Source: Micromonospora matsumotoense (GTDB lineage Bacteria > Actinomycetota > Actinomycetes > Mycobacteriales > Micromonosporaceae). Taken from it: a stretch of DNA of 64,000 nt. The notes under the pieces are model-generated. The model did no database searches, was not told the DNA's origin, and saw nothing but the letters and a program-made list of their open reading frames with translations. The translations under genes were made by a program, and so were the position numbers. The stretch covers positions 372,001-436,000 of the forward strand of contig NZ_FMCU01000005.1 of assembly GCF_900091525.1 (NCBI RefSeq), read 5' to 3'. Below are positions 51,712-61,220 of this stretch, in pieces (the stretch's first letter is position 1; every line of letters begins with the position of its first letter).

Positions 51712-52233
51712 TTAGGTCAGGCGAACACAAAGGCCGGAATTAGGCCCGGATGGCAGTCCGAGAAACGTGTCGACTCCGATGTTTCGGCGGAGGTCTTCAA
51801 GTAACTCGGCTGGGTTGACGATACTCCCGATTTTGACCCCCGACTCTGGACGGGGATTCGTGACGAGCTTGGCGCGATATACGCGAATCTTCGCGCTTAG
51901 GTCCAGAGCTTGGATGCAAACTGCCCTCATGTAGAACCGCACGAATTCTCCTTCGGCCAAGATTTCAGCCGCATTGGCCGGAACCTTCCTTTCATATGGT
52001 TTACCGTTTCGGTAAGCGATCTCTCGGCTGACAAGCAAGGCCTCGGCCTGTATGCGGGTTGCTAGCGACGCCGGATCGCCACTTCGTAGGGCATCGAGCA
52101 AAACCTGGGGCCACCGGCTTGTGCCACGGTCGTTCAAGCGCCGACTCATGTAGAGGACTCTCGCCTTGATGTCCGCTTCAGCCTCCTCGATCATCGCTGC
52201 TCGTGTCGCGTCGTTCAGATCATGAAGATCCAC
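51712..52233 (-). CDS. Uncharacterised 173-residue protein
   Basis: No family recognised. Mostly helical and soluble: NDATRAAMIEEAEADIKARV, ATRIQAEALLVSREIAYR, EGEFVRFYMRAVCIQALDL. Codon use is less G/C-biased than the host, like the OLD nuclease gene on the other side of a 346-bp gap. The two are divergent and may have arrived together. Confidence 0.65.
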   Translation of the reverse strand: MDLHDLNDATRAAMIEEAEADIKARVLYMSRRLNDRGTSRWPQVLLDALRSGDPASLATRIQAEALLVSREIAYRNGKPYERKVPANAAEILAEGEFVRFYMRAVCIQALDLSAKIRVYRAKLVTNPRPESGVKIGSIVNPAELLEDLRRNIGVDTFLGLPSGPNSGLCVRLT

Positions 52234-52579
52234 ATCGTATCCTTGATCTTGAGTTTTGGGCCGGATTCTACTGAGGATGCCGACCGTGGAGCAACGCGAT
52301 AACTGGCGGGGTCTAGGGCCCGGGGTCGAGACAAGATGCGAAACAATCTCGAATACTGCCTTGGTTGCCGGGTCATGGAGAGGCTGCGGACGTCTGACAC
52401 GCGTCCGTTAGGGCGCAACGCGAGCGCGGCTAGGGTCGGGCGCCAAGTGACCTGCGGCCCTACCACGTGCGGGGACTGGCCTGGTATAGCCTGTCTTCTC
52501 GCGCGGGACGCTCATCACGAGCTGCACGCGCGACGCTGTCGCGTTTGGCGGAGGCGAGGCGGAAGCGGGAAGGACATGC
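52234..52579. promoter_or_regulatory. Divergent region upstream of the OLD nuclease
   Basis: 346 bp without a supported gene, between the 173-residue protein and the OLD-type gene. It must hold the promoters of both. No clear -35/-10 pair or operator seen. Confidence 0.35.
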
Positions 52580-54436
52580 ATGCAGCTCGTTTCGATTTCG
52601 GTGTGCGGTTTCCGAAGCTTGCAGGATGTCGGCCCTATCCCAGTGCGTCGTCCTACGATCTTGACGGGCCCTAACGACAGCGGGAAATCCGCGACGATCA
52701 GCGCCCTTGCTTTTCTGCTCGGAGCCCATCCGCTCACTGACGAGGATCGGACCTTCGCAACGGCGTCCGGCGGCGATGGCACGGCAGGGCGCGAAGTCGA
52801 CGACCACGATCCCGTCGAGCGGGTTGAAACCACCTGGGTAGAGGGCGAATTTCGACTCTCGAAGAAGGAGGAAGCAGACTTTTCGCTTCCCGGCACGGTC
52901 CGGATTCGCCGCATCCGCGACCAGGAGTCAGGGGTTCGCCTGGAATTGCTAGTCGACGCTCCGGAGGACGAGAACCTCCGCAACCTTGAGGCGCGGCCAC
53001 TCGCCGACTTAAAACGCATCGCAGGCGGGTTCGGCGTTACGGCTAGCGCTGATGCCAGGTCCAAAAGTAGTTGGGTGACCGCACTTGACCAGTTCGCCGC
53101 TACTCGGCCGCGGACGCAGGCGTGGGTTTCGGTCAGTAAGCAGGCCAGGGCAGCACTGCCAAAGTTCCTGCTTTTCGGCGACGCCGAATCAGCCGAAGCC
53201 GCGATTAGGGCAGCGCTGAACACTCGCTACAGATCCCACCTTGAAGACGAGGATCTTAAACAGCGAGTGCGGGACTTGGAGGCGGAACTCGGCCGACGGG
53301 TTCGCGAGGATGCGCAGGGACTCGTCGAACATATTCAGCAGCGATGCCCGGACCTAGTCCGCGTCGACGTCGAGCCAGACGTGTCTTTCACTTCCGGACT
53401 TCGGTCGACCAAGCTGCTGCTGGCCCGCACCAACGGTGAGACCGTTAGCCTCGGCACTGTGGGGGCGGGGCGCAATCGCCGGATCAGCCTTGCCGTCTGG
53501 GAGTGGGCAAGCGAGCTCCTCAGACGCGATGCTGAGAGCCACCCCGCTGCCGACGACCAACAGCACGTCGTTCTGGCATACGACGAGCCCGATACCCACC
53601 TTGACTACCTTCAGCAGCGACGGGTTATGGCGCTTATACGCGAGCAATGCTCAGTGCCGGGTATCTCGATGGTGATAGCGACCCACTCCATGAACCTGAT
53701 CGACGGTGCCGCTATCGAGGACATCGTTCACCTTAGGCTCGAAGGTGAACGCACGAGGATTAATCGACTGCTGTCCGACCTCGATAACGACGCGAACGGG
53801 CAGTACCTTGCCGACATTGCCATCGCGTTGGGGCTGCGCAACACGGTTCTCCTCCATGAGCGATGCTTCGTAGGGGTGGAAGGCGTAACGGAGCAACTGT
53901 CGTTCCCGCTACTTTTTCGTCTTAGCACAGGTCGACCGGTGCACGCCGCAGGAATAGTGATCGTTGGATGCCACAACAACGAGGGTGCGCTGAAGTTCGT
54001 TGGATATTTGGCACGATCAGGGCGGCAGGTGATGCTGATCATCGATGCTGATAGCCGGAAGAATAACAAGATTTTCAGCGATGCTAACCTGGCGAAGGAG
54101 GGCATCGATATTGTTAACCACGTGCGATTCGTGGGCACGCCAAATAAGGAATTTGAGTTTATCTTCACGAATGACCAGTGGTGCGATGTAGCAAACGTGG
54201 TTTGGCCCCGCAACGACGGGGAGCCCTGGGGGCCGGAGGCAGTTGAATCGCTACGCGCCGGTAAGTTCAGCACCTCGTTGCTGAACTTATTCAAGGAGGG
54301 AAGCGACAGTGGTCCCATCTCGAAAGCATCGATGATGTATGAGATGACGCGAAGCCTCAAGAGCGCGGCGGATGTTCCTGCAGAACTCCGCGACGCATTT
54401 CTGCAGCTGGAGAAGCTAGCCGCCCTTGATTCGTAA
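52580..54436 (+). CDS. OLD-family ATP-dependent nuclease
   Basis: 618 residues. ABC-type ATPase with Walker A TGPNDSGKSATI (about 29-40), a coiled-coil-like middle (LEDEDLKQRVRDLEAELGRR), Walker B VVLAYDEPDTHLDYLQQRR and IATHSMNLID. The C-terminal Toprim domain has Glu in VGVEGVTEQLSFP (about 431) and the DxD in LIIDADS (D489, D491). OLD proteins are DNA nucleases; GajA of Gabija is a relative, but no UvrD-like partner is present here. The C-terminal third uses more A/T-ending codons than the surrounding genes, suggesting recent transfer. A stand-alone class 1-like OLD is the best call. Confidence 0.9.
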   Translation: MQLVSISVCGFRSLQDVGPIPVRRPTILTGPNDSGKSATISALAFLLGAHPLTDEDRTFATASGGDGTAGREVDDHDPVERVETTWVEGEFRLSKKEEADFSLPGTVRIRRIRDQESGVRLELLVDAPEDENLRNLEARPLADLKRIAGGFGVTASADARSKSSWVTALDQFAATRPRTQAWVSVSKQARAALPKFLLFGDAESAEAAIRAALNTRYRSHLEDEDLKQRVRDLEAELGRRVREDAQGLVEHIQQRCPDLVRVDVEPDVSFTSGLRSTKLLLARTNGETVSLGTVGAGRNRRISLAVWEWASELLRRDAESHPAADDQQHVVLAYDEPDTHLDYLQQRRVMALIREQCSVPGISMVIATHSMNLIDGAAIEDIVHLRLEGERTRINRLLSDLDNDANGQYLADIAIALGLRNTVLLHERCFVGVEGVTEQLSFPLLFRLSTGRPVHAAGIVIVGCHNNEGALKFVGYLARSGRQVMLIIDADSRKNNKIFSDANLAKEGIDIVNHVRFVGTPNKEFEFIFTNDQWCDVANVVWPRNDGEPWGPEAVESLRAGKFSTSLLNLFKEGSDSGPISKASMMYEMTRSLKSAADVPAELRDAFLQLEKLAALDS

Positions 54437-54685
54437 CGTGCTTCGCGCGAGCATTCGTGCGCGCCGCTGAGTGGCAGTCGGGGCCTCCCAGGTGTGCCAC
54501 CTCTTCGAAGGGGTCCACCGTTGTGCGTGTTCGCGCTCTGGTATTCCACACCAACGGCAGGAGTTGGGCTGGGGCGTCACGGCATGGCGCACGCGATGCG
54601 CGGCAGGCGTCACGGTACTCCTCCCTCCGTCGACGGTCTTACCATCGCACGGACGTACGACAGTTTCTAGCCCAACCCTGGTCAA
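54416..54685 (-). CDS. Small phage-type Cys/His protein
   Basis: Up to 89 residues; a later GTG start is possible, since family-like sequence begins around PNSCRWCGIPEREH. The pattern CRWCG...EREHAQRW...KRWHTW...PT..QRRARMLAR resembles small zinc-ribbon-like proteins frequent in actinobacteriophages and their remnants. It overlaps the OLD stop region by 21 bp on the opposite strand. Function unknown; the rest of 54686-54929 shows nothing. Confidence 0.5.
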   Translation of the reverse strand: MTRVGLETVVRPCDGKTVDGGRSTVTPAAHRVRHAVTPQPNSCRWCGIPEREHAQRWTPSKRWHTWEAPTATQRRARMLARSTLRIKGG

Positions 54686-54929
54686 ACACCTGGTCAGGGC
54701 GTCGTTTGCTTGTCCGCAGTACTATGCGTAAACGGACTATAGGCTCAATATTCTCACCGCAGTGAACGGTTGGAGCGAAGGGCGTGGCGAGTCCAGCAAC
54801 CGCGCATCATCCGACTTCGGTCCTTGGTGATCAATCCGGCGGAGGCTGAGCTGAAGACGGTTGCGTCGAGCTTGCCATCTAGCGCCAAGAAGGAGAAGCT
54901 CGACTCCTGAGGTTCCTCAGTTCGGAGGG

Positions 54930-55745
54930 TTTGTTGCCTGGCTCCGGTGGGCTCAGGCTGAACGATAGTCGTCTCGTTCTGTCGTGCCTGGTGGGTGTGC
55001 CAAGCGGTTTCGCACCCGTCTAGGGATCGCCAGCCGAGTTCTTTTGGATGCGGCGGGTGTGCCAGCCGTAATGGTGAAGACCGCGTTCTCTGCTTCGTCG
55101 CGGGTTCGTCAGAAGTTGCGGTAGACCACTTCGATCTTCAGGGTGGCCCAGAAGTGCTCCATGAGCGCGTTGTCATAGCTGTCGTCGACCGATCCGATCG
55201 AGGGCAGGATGCCGTTGTCGGCCAGGCATCGCGCGAAGCGGAACAACGTGTGATTCGACCTGCGGTCTGAGTGGTGGATCAGTTGGCCGTCGCGGATGTC
55301 GCGGGACCAGATGTTGTATTCGAGGGCGCCGACGATCAGGTCGGTGTCGCAGCGATCGGAGCAGCGCCAGCCCACGATGCGGTTGGAGAACACGTCTCGG
55401 ACGGCGGCGAGCCAGAACACGTCCTCGCCGCAGGGGATTCGCGTGGCGTCAGCGACCCACAACAGGTTCGGCACCGCAGCGGTGAACTGCCGGTTGGCCA
55501 GATCCGGCACCGGTGTCGCCTTCGGGTTCGACTGGGTGGCGGAATGCGCCACTTCTTGCGCAGGAATGCCCCCTGCAGACCTTGGTCACGCATCAACCGC
55601 TCCACTTACTTGCGGCCGACGTGCCGGCCTTGGTGCCGGAGCATGGCGTGCACCCTTGGGTTGCCGTAGGTTCCATCCGACACGTCGTGGATCTCGGCGA
55701 TCTCGACGGCCTGCCCCGCTGCGCCGCCTGAAACAACCGGCCCTC
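54930..55745 (-). pseudogene. Degraded IS3-family transposase (OrfB)
   Basis: Consecutive pieces of one rve-type transposase are seen: EIHDVSDGTYGNPRVHAML (to 55606, then a stop), VERLMRDQGLQGAFLRKKWR in the next frame, and from 55552 down NLLWVADATRIP, GEDVFWLAAVRDVFSNRIVGW, IHHSDRRSNHTLF, SVDDSYDNALMEHFWATLK. The tail NETTIVQPEPTGA is in another frame. DDE residues are recognisable but several frameshifts and stops inactivate it. OrfA was not found. Its 5' edge meets the NACHT gene's 3' end. Confidence 0.8.
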
Positions 55746-55760
55746 CCTGCCCTGCCCGGC

Positions 55761-58262
55761 TCATTCCAGCAACTCGGGCGAATCCGTACCGCGTTCCATG
55801 AACGCGACGTCGAGACCGAGCGCCGCGCATGCCGTCCTGACCGGCTCGAGAACGTCCAGGATCTGGTCGCGGACCGCCGGAGTTATCTCGAAGTCCTCGT
55901 TCAACTGCACGTCGGCGGCGAGGTCACCGCTGGGTGCTAGCCAGTCGGAGATGAACCCGGCCGTCGGGAGCCACATGCCGAACACCGGTCGGAGCGAGCG
56001 CAGTATGGCCCGGGCGTTCGCCGTCCGGCCGCGGCCGATGTCGAGTCGCAGCGCGAGATGGATCCCGGCTATCGCCAGCCAGCGCACACGCAGCTCGTTG
56101 CCGCCAACCAGGCTCGGCCGACCGTTTCGCCCGGTCTCCACGCGAGCCTCGCCCGTGCGGCGGCCGAAGCTCCACGGGCCGTTCAATCGGCTGAGGTACA
56201 CGTAGTCGCCGCTGGGCCGGGCCTGCCCGCCGGTGACGAGCGCCGACCTTACGGCCTGCGGAGTGCCCCCGTCGACCAGCATCGCCACCAGCTTCTGGAA
56301 TGCCTCCTCGACCCTTCGCGGGGTGCCGCCCAGCCGCAGGACGCAGAAGAGCGCAGTGAGCGTGAAGTCCTCGGCCTGGGCCAGCTTGAGGACCTCCTGG
56401 ATGGTGACGCCGGCGTCGCTCTGCGGATGCTTCCTCGTCCAGGTGGTAAGCAAGAGCAGCTCCCACGAGGTGATCTTTCCCTGGTTGCGGCGATTGGCCC
56501 GGCCGGTACGAACGGAGAGGTGCGCGTCCAATCGCTCCCGGATGGTGAGCATGACCTCCTCGGCCATAAACACTGCGGTTACCAAGCGCCAGCAGAGCGT
56601 CGTGCCCGGCTTCAGCGCCTTCACCAGACGGGTGGCCGCCGCCGTTTCCTGCCGCCCGCGCTGCAAGCTCATGAAGGACGAAATCTCCTGGCTGACCAGC
56701 GGGTCGGCCTCGGCCAGGGTCAGGGTGCCGGTACGCAGCCGACTCCAGATCGTCTCGGCCACCAGGAACTCCTGGAACGACCGGTGCGGGAACCCGAATC
56801 GCTCGCCGATGCGGCGGTCGAGCGGTGACCCAGCGAACAGGTCCCGGCGGACTGCAAGCAGATCACGACCCTTCGCATACGGCTCGACCAGTTCCAGCGG
56901 GACGGTCTCGCTCGCGACGAAGGTTGCCTTCTGCTCCTTCCACAGCCAGAACGCAAGCGAAGTGAGGAAGGCGCGCCGTTCGGTCGAGTCGAACGCGGCT
57001 CGGCTGTTCTTGTCGTCCTCGCGCTGGATTATGGTGTCGATGAGGTGCCCGATGAAGATGTCGTAGATGCGGGCTAGGTCGAGCTCGCTGATCTCGCCGG
57101 CGTACTCGGGGAGGATCTCGGCCAGCATCCGCAGCTGGACCGGGCGCCGGGCCACGTCCCGCAGGTGCCGCGAGCCGACCTTGTCCCACAGGGCCGCCAC
57201 CTCGGCGTCCGGGTCGGCCAAGTCCGGGCGGCGGTACCGGACATAGCGGCCGAGGAACAACCGGATCTCGTCGTTGTTGAACGGCGAGAGCTCGACTTCG
57301 AAGCAGTTGGGCCAGCCCGCGTCGGCGCGCCCGCCGCCGGCATGCAACGCCATCTCCTGTTCCTCGTCGGTCTCGAACGCGGTGGGCCGGCCGAGCACGA
57401 TCAGCCGCGAGTCCCCGTCGTGCAGCCGGTAGAGCTGGCCCAGGTTGTACTCGAAATCGTTCCAGGACAGCAGCTGCTTCATCTCGTCGAAGCCGTCGAG
57501 GATGACGACGAAGCGCCCAGCCTGGTTGAGGCTCTGAAAGGCCGCGAACGAGTAGCCCGGCACGTGGTAGGTGGCGGTGAACTGCTTGCCCAGCAGGCCT
57601 TCGAGAGTCTGCTCTCCGGCCAGATCGCCGAGGCGGATCAGGATGGGGATGCGGGCGTGCGGATCGTCCTTGGCGGCCTCTGCGAGAACGGCGGCGAGGT
57701 GGCTAGAGAAGGAGCTTTTGCCCATTCCGTACGCGCCGAGCACCGCGATGGGCTGATCCGGTTCCGGGCCGTCCGGCTCGTCCGGCTCCCGTGTTCCGCG
57801 GATCCACCGCCGCACCACCGTCTCGAGATCCTCATCGACGCGGGTGCGCGGCTGGATGTAGTAGTCCGGCAGGCCGTCCGGCGAGGTGGCGAACGTGTCG
57901 AGCAGGTCCTGGAGGTATTCGCCGAAGTCGAGGGCTGCGGCGAGCAGCTCATCGAGCCGAAGCACCTTGAGGTGACGGATGCCGACCGCATACTCCTTGA
58001 GGTCGTCGGCAGCGTCTACAGCCGTGATCACGTACACCGAGTCGATCTCGCGGCGTTCAAGCAAGTCGAGCGGGGTCGCCAGCGTCGACCAGAGGCCGGC
58101 CGCCGTCACGGGCTCGGAGCCGTCACGGCAGATGACCGCCATCCGCCGGTCGTCGTCGAGTCGGCGTTCGGTGGCCAGCAGCTCGCCGTCGGTCCCGGTG
58201 TGCTCAACGGTCCAGCCGCTCGCCCGCAACGCCTGGCTCACCTGCTTGTCGAAGTCGGTCAT
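55761..58262 (-). CDS. NACHT-type STAND NTPase
   Basis: 833 residues. The N-terminal ~120 residues (GWTVEHTGTDGELLATERR, SVYVITAVDAADDLKEYA) resemble a degenerate restriction-endonuclease-like fold. The NACHT NTPase: Walker A GAYGMGKSS (176-184), Walker B FVVILDGFDEM (251-261), sensor LIVLGRPTAFET, and downstream FGFPHRSFQEFLVAETIW typical of NACHT proteins. The helical C-terminal half lacks obvious LRR or TPR repeats. Bacterial NACHT proteins (bNACHT) act against phage. It is translated with an upstream HTH-like gene (4-bp ATGA overlap). Confidence 0.88.
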   Translation of the reverse strand: MTDFDKQVSQALRASGWTVEHTGTDGELLATERRLDDDRRMAVICRDGSEPVTAAGLWSTLATPLDLLERREIDSVYVITAVDAADDLKEYAVGIRHLKVLRLDELLAAALDFGEYLQDLLDTFATSPDGLPDYYIQPRTRVDEDLETVVRRWIRGTREPDEPDGPEPDQPIAVLGAYGMGKSSFSSHLAAVLAEAAKDDPHARIPILIRLGDLAGEQTLEGLLGKQFTATYHVPGYSFAAFQSLNQAGRFVVILDGFDEMKQLLSWNDFEYNLGQLYRLHDGDSRLIVLGRPTAFETDEEQEMALHAGGGRADAGWPNCFEVELSPFNNDEIRLFLGRYVRYRRPDLADPDAEVAALWDKVGSRHLRDVARRPVQLRMLAEILPEYAGEISELDLARIYDIFIGHLIDTIIQREDDKNSRAAFDSTERRAFLTSLAFWLWKEQKATFVASETVPLELVEPYAKGRDLLAVRRDLFAGSPLDRRIGERFGFPHRSFQEFLVAETIWSRLRTGTLTLAEADPLVSQEISSFMSLQRGRQETAAATRLVKALKPGTTLCWRLVTAVFMAEEVMLTIRERLDAHLSVRTGRANRRNQGKITSWELLLLTTWTRKHPQSDAGVTIQEVLKLAQAEDFTLTALFCVLRLGGTPRRVEEAFQKLVAMLVDGGTPQAVRSALVTGGQARPSGDYVYLSRLNGPWSFGRRTGEARVETGRNGRPSLVGGNELRVRWLAIAGIHLALRLDIGRGRTANARAILRSLRPVFGMWLPTAGFISDWLAPSGDLAADVQLNEDFEITPAVRDQILDVLEPVRTACAALGLDVAFMERGTDSPELLE

Positions 58263-58834
58263 CGCTCTCCCTCCCTGGCCTCGGCGAGCGCGCCGAGCGC
58301 CTCAATCCGGGAGACGAGGCGCTCGGCGCCTTCCTGGGTGAGGCCGGCGGCCAGCGTCGCGGGGCAGTGGACGAGCATCTCGGTCACCTCGGCCAGACCG
58401 GCACCGGTGACCGAGCGGATCAGCACTACCAGCGGGATCTTCCGGCCGCCGGCGTCGGTGAGCACGACCGACCAGGCCGGCGTGCGGGCGTCCTCGGCCT
58501 GCGCGGCCATGTCCCATAGCTGATGGAAGCGGTTGACCTGCTCGTCGGCGTCCATTTGGGGTACCCGGCTGGCGAGTTCCGGTACCAGGACACTGAGTAC
58601 GCCCCACGCCGGAAGCCGCGGCGAGGTGAAGGCGTCGTAGATGCGAGTGCGCCGGACGAGGTCGACGTTAATGGCTCGCTCGAGATCGCGTACGGACGGC
58701 CAGCCGGCCTTGCGATGCAGCTCGTGCAGGGCCAGCGAGAGGTCGCGGTGCGCCCCGGCCGGCAGCTCTGGCTTCCTCAGCGTCATGACCGCAGCCCGCC
58801 CGTCCGAATCTGTCCGTCGATGACCGGACCTCAT
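58259..58834 (-). CDS. HTH-like partner of the NACHT protein
   Basis: 191 residues; an ATG at 58786 giving 175 residues is a good alternative because homology seems to begin near LRKPELPAG. N-terminal domain (about 30-85): LSLALHELHRKAGWPSVRDLE and RTRIYDAFTSPRLPAWGVL resemble the short XRE-like domain attached to many actinobacterial STAND and effector systems. The C-terminal half (WSVVLTDAGGRKIPLVVLIR) is unclassified. It overlaps the NACHT start by 4 bp. Confidence 0.75.
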   Translation of the reverse strand: MRSGHRRTDSDGRAAVMTLRKPELPAGAHRDLSLALHELHRKAGWPSVRDLERAINVDLVRRTRIYDAFTSPRLPAWGVLSVLVPELASRVPQMDADEQVNRFHQLWDMAAQAEDARTPAWSVVLTDAGGRKIPLVVLIRSVTGAGLAEVTEMLVHCPATLAAGLTQEGAERLVSRIEALGALAEAREGER

Positions 58835-58956
58835 GAAATCATGTCCTTTCCCGGCGTCGATAGTCCCTGATCGACGGAGGTTGTCCCGGGTGCGGAAGAG
58901 GGCTGGACGGTGGACTCCGGGCGGCAGAGAGCCGTCATCCAGAGTCAGGAGAAACC

Positions 58957-59157
58957 ATGCGGCGCAGACCCGTCACCACCCGCCTCGCGTTCATCACCAC
59001 CGCCTCGCTCTCGGTCGCCTCGGCGGTGGGCAGCGTCGCGGAGGCGGTTGCCACACATTTCCACTACGAGACCGGCGCGGCCGGTCACGCGGCGGCCGCC
59101 GTGATCGCGATCTGGGTCTTCGACAAGCTCAACAATCTCATCGACGACAAGGAGTAG
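58957..59157 (+). CDS. Small membrane protein next to the NACHT module
   Basis: 66 residues from the ATG at 58957 with CAGGAG 6 nt upstream, a good ribosome site. A basic N-terminus and hydrophobic helix (LAFITTASLSVASAVGSVA), a His-containing loop, then a second helix (AAAAVIAIWVFDKL) and an acidic end. It is divergent from the NACHT operon. Small two-helix proteins beside STAND modules can be effectors or anchors; here that is only suggested by position. Confidence 0.65.
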   Translation: MRRRPVTTRLAFITTASLSVASAVGSVAEAVATHFHYETGAAGHAAAAVIAIWVFDKLNNLIDDKE

Positions 59158-59289
59158 GCGGAAGATCGCCAGGGGTGGGGATTCATGCGTCAGGTGGCTC
59201 GGCTGTTGTCGGGTTCTCTGGCGATGGGTCGCGCGGGGTAGCAGCCCGCATAGCTCCGCTCGGACCTGTGGGTAACCCTGTTGCCAGAA

Positions 59290-59328
59290 GGGAGGCCAGG
59301 TCGCGGGTGACCGCGACTTGACCTCCCT
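59290..59328. terminator. Hairpin after the small membrane protein
   Basis: Seventeen-base arms (GGGAGGCCAGGTCGCGG with its partner ending CTCCC) pair with two wobble positions around the loop GTGA. It lies about 130 bp after the small gene and before the IS256-type element. Probable terminator; the rest of 59158-59497 shows nothing. Confidence 0.65.
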
Positions 59329-59497
59329 TACAGGGTGTACGGCGGGCCCGCTCTATTCGAGCACCGTTACCGTCACAGCCCTGCCTGCGGTCCTGGCCTG
59401 AACCTCCGCTCGCTGCCGGGCCCGAGAGAACTGGCAGCCTCGCGTATTTGGACTGATGCGAGTTCCAAGACTCTCGGTCATGTCCGCGCTGGTGGTG

Positions 59498-60839
59498 TGA
59501 GAGACGGCCATCGCGTGATCCGGTCTGATGTTATGCGGCGATCGGTGTCGGGTCGGGCTGGTCGGTGGCGTGTTGGCCGGTGTTGATCGTGATAGTGCGG
59601 GCTTTGGTGAGGAGTTTCCAGGCCCATGTAGCGGCGTCCCTCGGCCCATTCGTCGGTTTGTTCGGCCAGGATGGCGCCGACGAGGCGGATGATCGCCGCC
59701 CGGTTGGGGAAGATTCCGACGACGTCAGTGCGGTGGCGGATCTCCTTGTTCAGGCGTTCCTGCGGGTTGTTCGACCAGATCTGACGCCAGATCTCACGCG
59801 GGAAGCCGGTGAAGGCGAGGAGGTCGTCGCGGGCGGTGTCGAGGTGCTCGGCGGCGGCCGGGAACTTCGCCTCGATCGTGGTCACGACCCGCCGGAACTG
59901 GGCGTGGACGGCGTCGGCGTCGGGCTGGTCGAAGATCGTGCGGACCAGGGTGGCGATCCACGGCTACGCCGACTTCGGCACCTTCGTGAGCAGGTTGCGC
60001 AGGTAGTGGGTGCGGCACCGCTGCCAGGTCGCGCCCGGAAGGGCGGCGCCGATCGCGGCGACGAGGCCGGCGTGGGCGTCGGAGATGACCAACTGGACGC
60101 CGGACAGTCCGCGGGCCGTCAGTGACCGCAGGAACGCCAGCCATCCCGCGCCGTCCTCGTCCGAGGCGACGTCCACGCCCAAGACTTCACGCCCGCCGTC
60201 GGCGTTGACCCCGACCGCGACCAGGGCATGGACGTTGACGGTCCGGCCAGCCTCGCGGACCTTCATGGTCAGGGCGTCGGTCCACACGAACGTGTAGTGG
60301 GCGGCGTCCAGGGGCCGGTTGCGGAACGCCTCCACCTGCGCGTCGAGGTGGGCGGCCATCTCCGAGACCTGCGACTTCGACAGCTGCCGGATCCCGAGCT
60401 GCTCGACCAGCTTCTCCACCCGCCGGGTCGACACCCCCAGCAGATAAGACGTCGCGACCACCGACACCAGGGCCTGCTCGGCCCGCCGCCGATGCGTCAG
60501 CAACCAGTCGGGAAAGTAGGAACCCTGCCGCAGCTTCGGGATCGCCAGGTCGATCGTGCCTGCGCGGGTGTCCCACTCCCGAGACCGGTAACCGTTGCGG
60601 GAGTTGACCCGCTCCTCATTGCGCTGCCCGTAACCGGCGCCGCAGATCGCGTCCGCCTCAGCGGACATCACCGCCTGCGCGAACGCCTTGATCATCGCCT
60701 GCAACACGTCCGGCGACGCGCCCTCGATCTGCTCGCGCAGCAGGTCAACAGGGCTCACGCTCTCTGAAGCGGCCATTGCGTCCTCATCTCCTTCTCTGAC
60801 TTGGTCGTCTTGAAGGATCGACGCGATGGCCGTCTCTCA
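59498..60839 (-). mobile_element. IS256-family insertion sequence
   Basis: 1342 bp bounded by inverted repeats TGAGAGACGGCCATCGCG at the left (59498-59521) and the matching end at 60815-60839; one extra base in the right copy is the only clear difference over about 24 bp. One transposase gene on the minus strand fills it. The bases outside the two ends (GGTGGTG and TCTACGC) do not match, so the expected 8-9-bp target duplication is missing. Confidence 0.85.
59531..60776 (-). pseudogene. IS256-family transposase with a stop and a frameshift
   Basis: About 415 codons, the usual length for Mutator/IS256 transposases. Recognisable blocks: NSRNGYRSREWDTRAGTIDL, IPKLRQGSYFPDWLL, FVWTDALTMKVREAGR (first catalytic Asp), LVISDAHAGLVAAIGAALPG (second), HYLRNLLTKVPKSA, and EIRHRTDVVGIFPNRAAIIR with the final Glu. 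An in-frame TAG at 59964-59966 interrupts it (CAG to TAG would explain this), and a one-base shift near 59610 displaces the C-terminus. Inactive unless suppressed. Confidence 0.88.
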
Positions 60840-60893
60840 TCTACGCAACACCCCCAAAACGGGCAAGTCGTACATCGCTCCAGCGGATGCAAC

Positions 60894-61220
60894 CCGGGGT
60901 GAGTGCTCCGTGCTCCCCTCGTGGCGACAGCCGGAGTGGGTATATAGGCGAGGCCTAGTTGATCTCCGATGATGTGCTCGGCGTGTGCTCGCCAGCGGAT
61001 GCCAACCCGGGTCACCCGGTGCCGACGCGGGCCACCGCAGCCGCTCGTGGTCGCAAACGGGGGTTCGTGTGCTCGGGCTGTGGTCCTGGGCTGGGCGAAC
61101 ACGGGTCCGGGTGCTGCGGGTGAACGTGGGCTGCTCCCTGCCACCCCAGGTGAACCCGCAGGTCGCTAGACTAGGCGCTCGCGCCCTCGTAGCTCAGGGG
61201 ATAGAGCATCGGTTTCCTAA
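60894..61220. repeat. Right copy of tRNA-flank direct repeat (putative island right junction)
   Basis: Counterpart of 23516-23842; the last 87 nt (61134-61220) are identical, the rest diverged. It brings the promoter and 5' half of tRNA-Arg(CCT), which here joins an intact 3' half. It starts about 55 bp beyond the IS256-type element. Confidence 0.85.

Noticed and set aside
52580..54436. Gabija system
   Set aside because: OLD-type protein only; no GajB-like UvrD helicase beside it.
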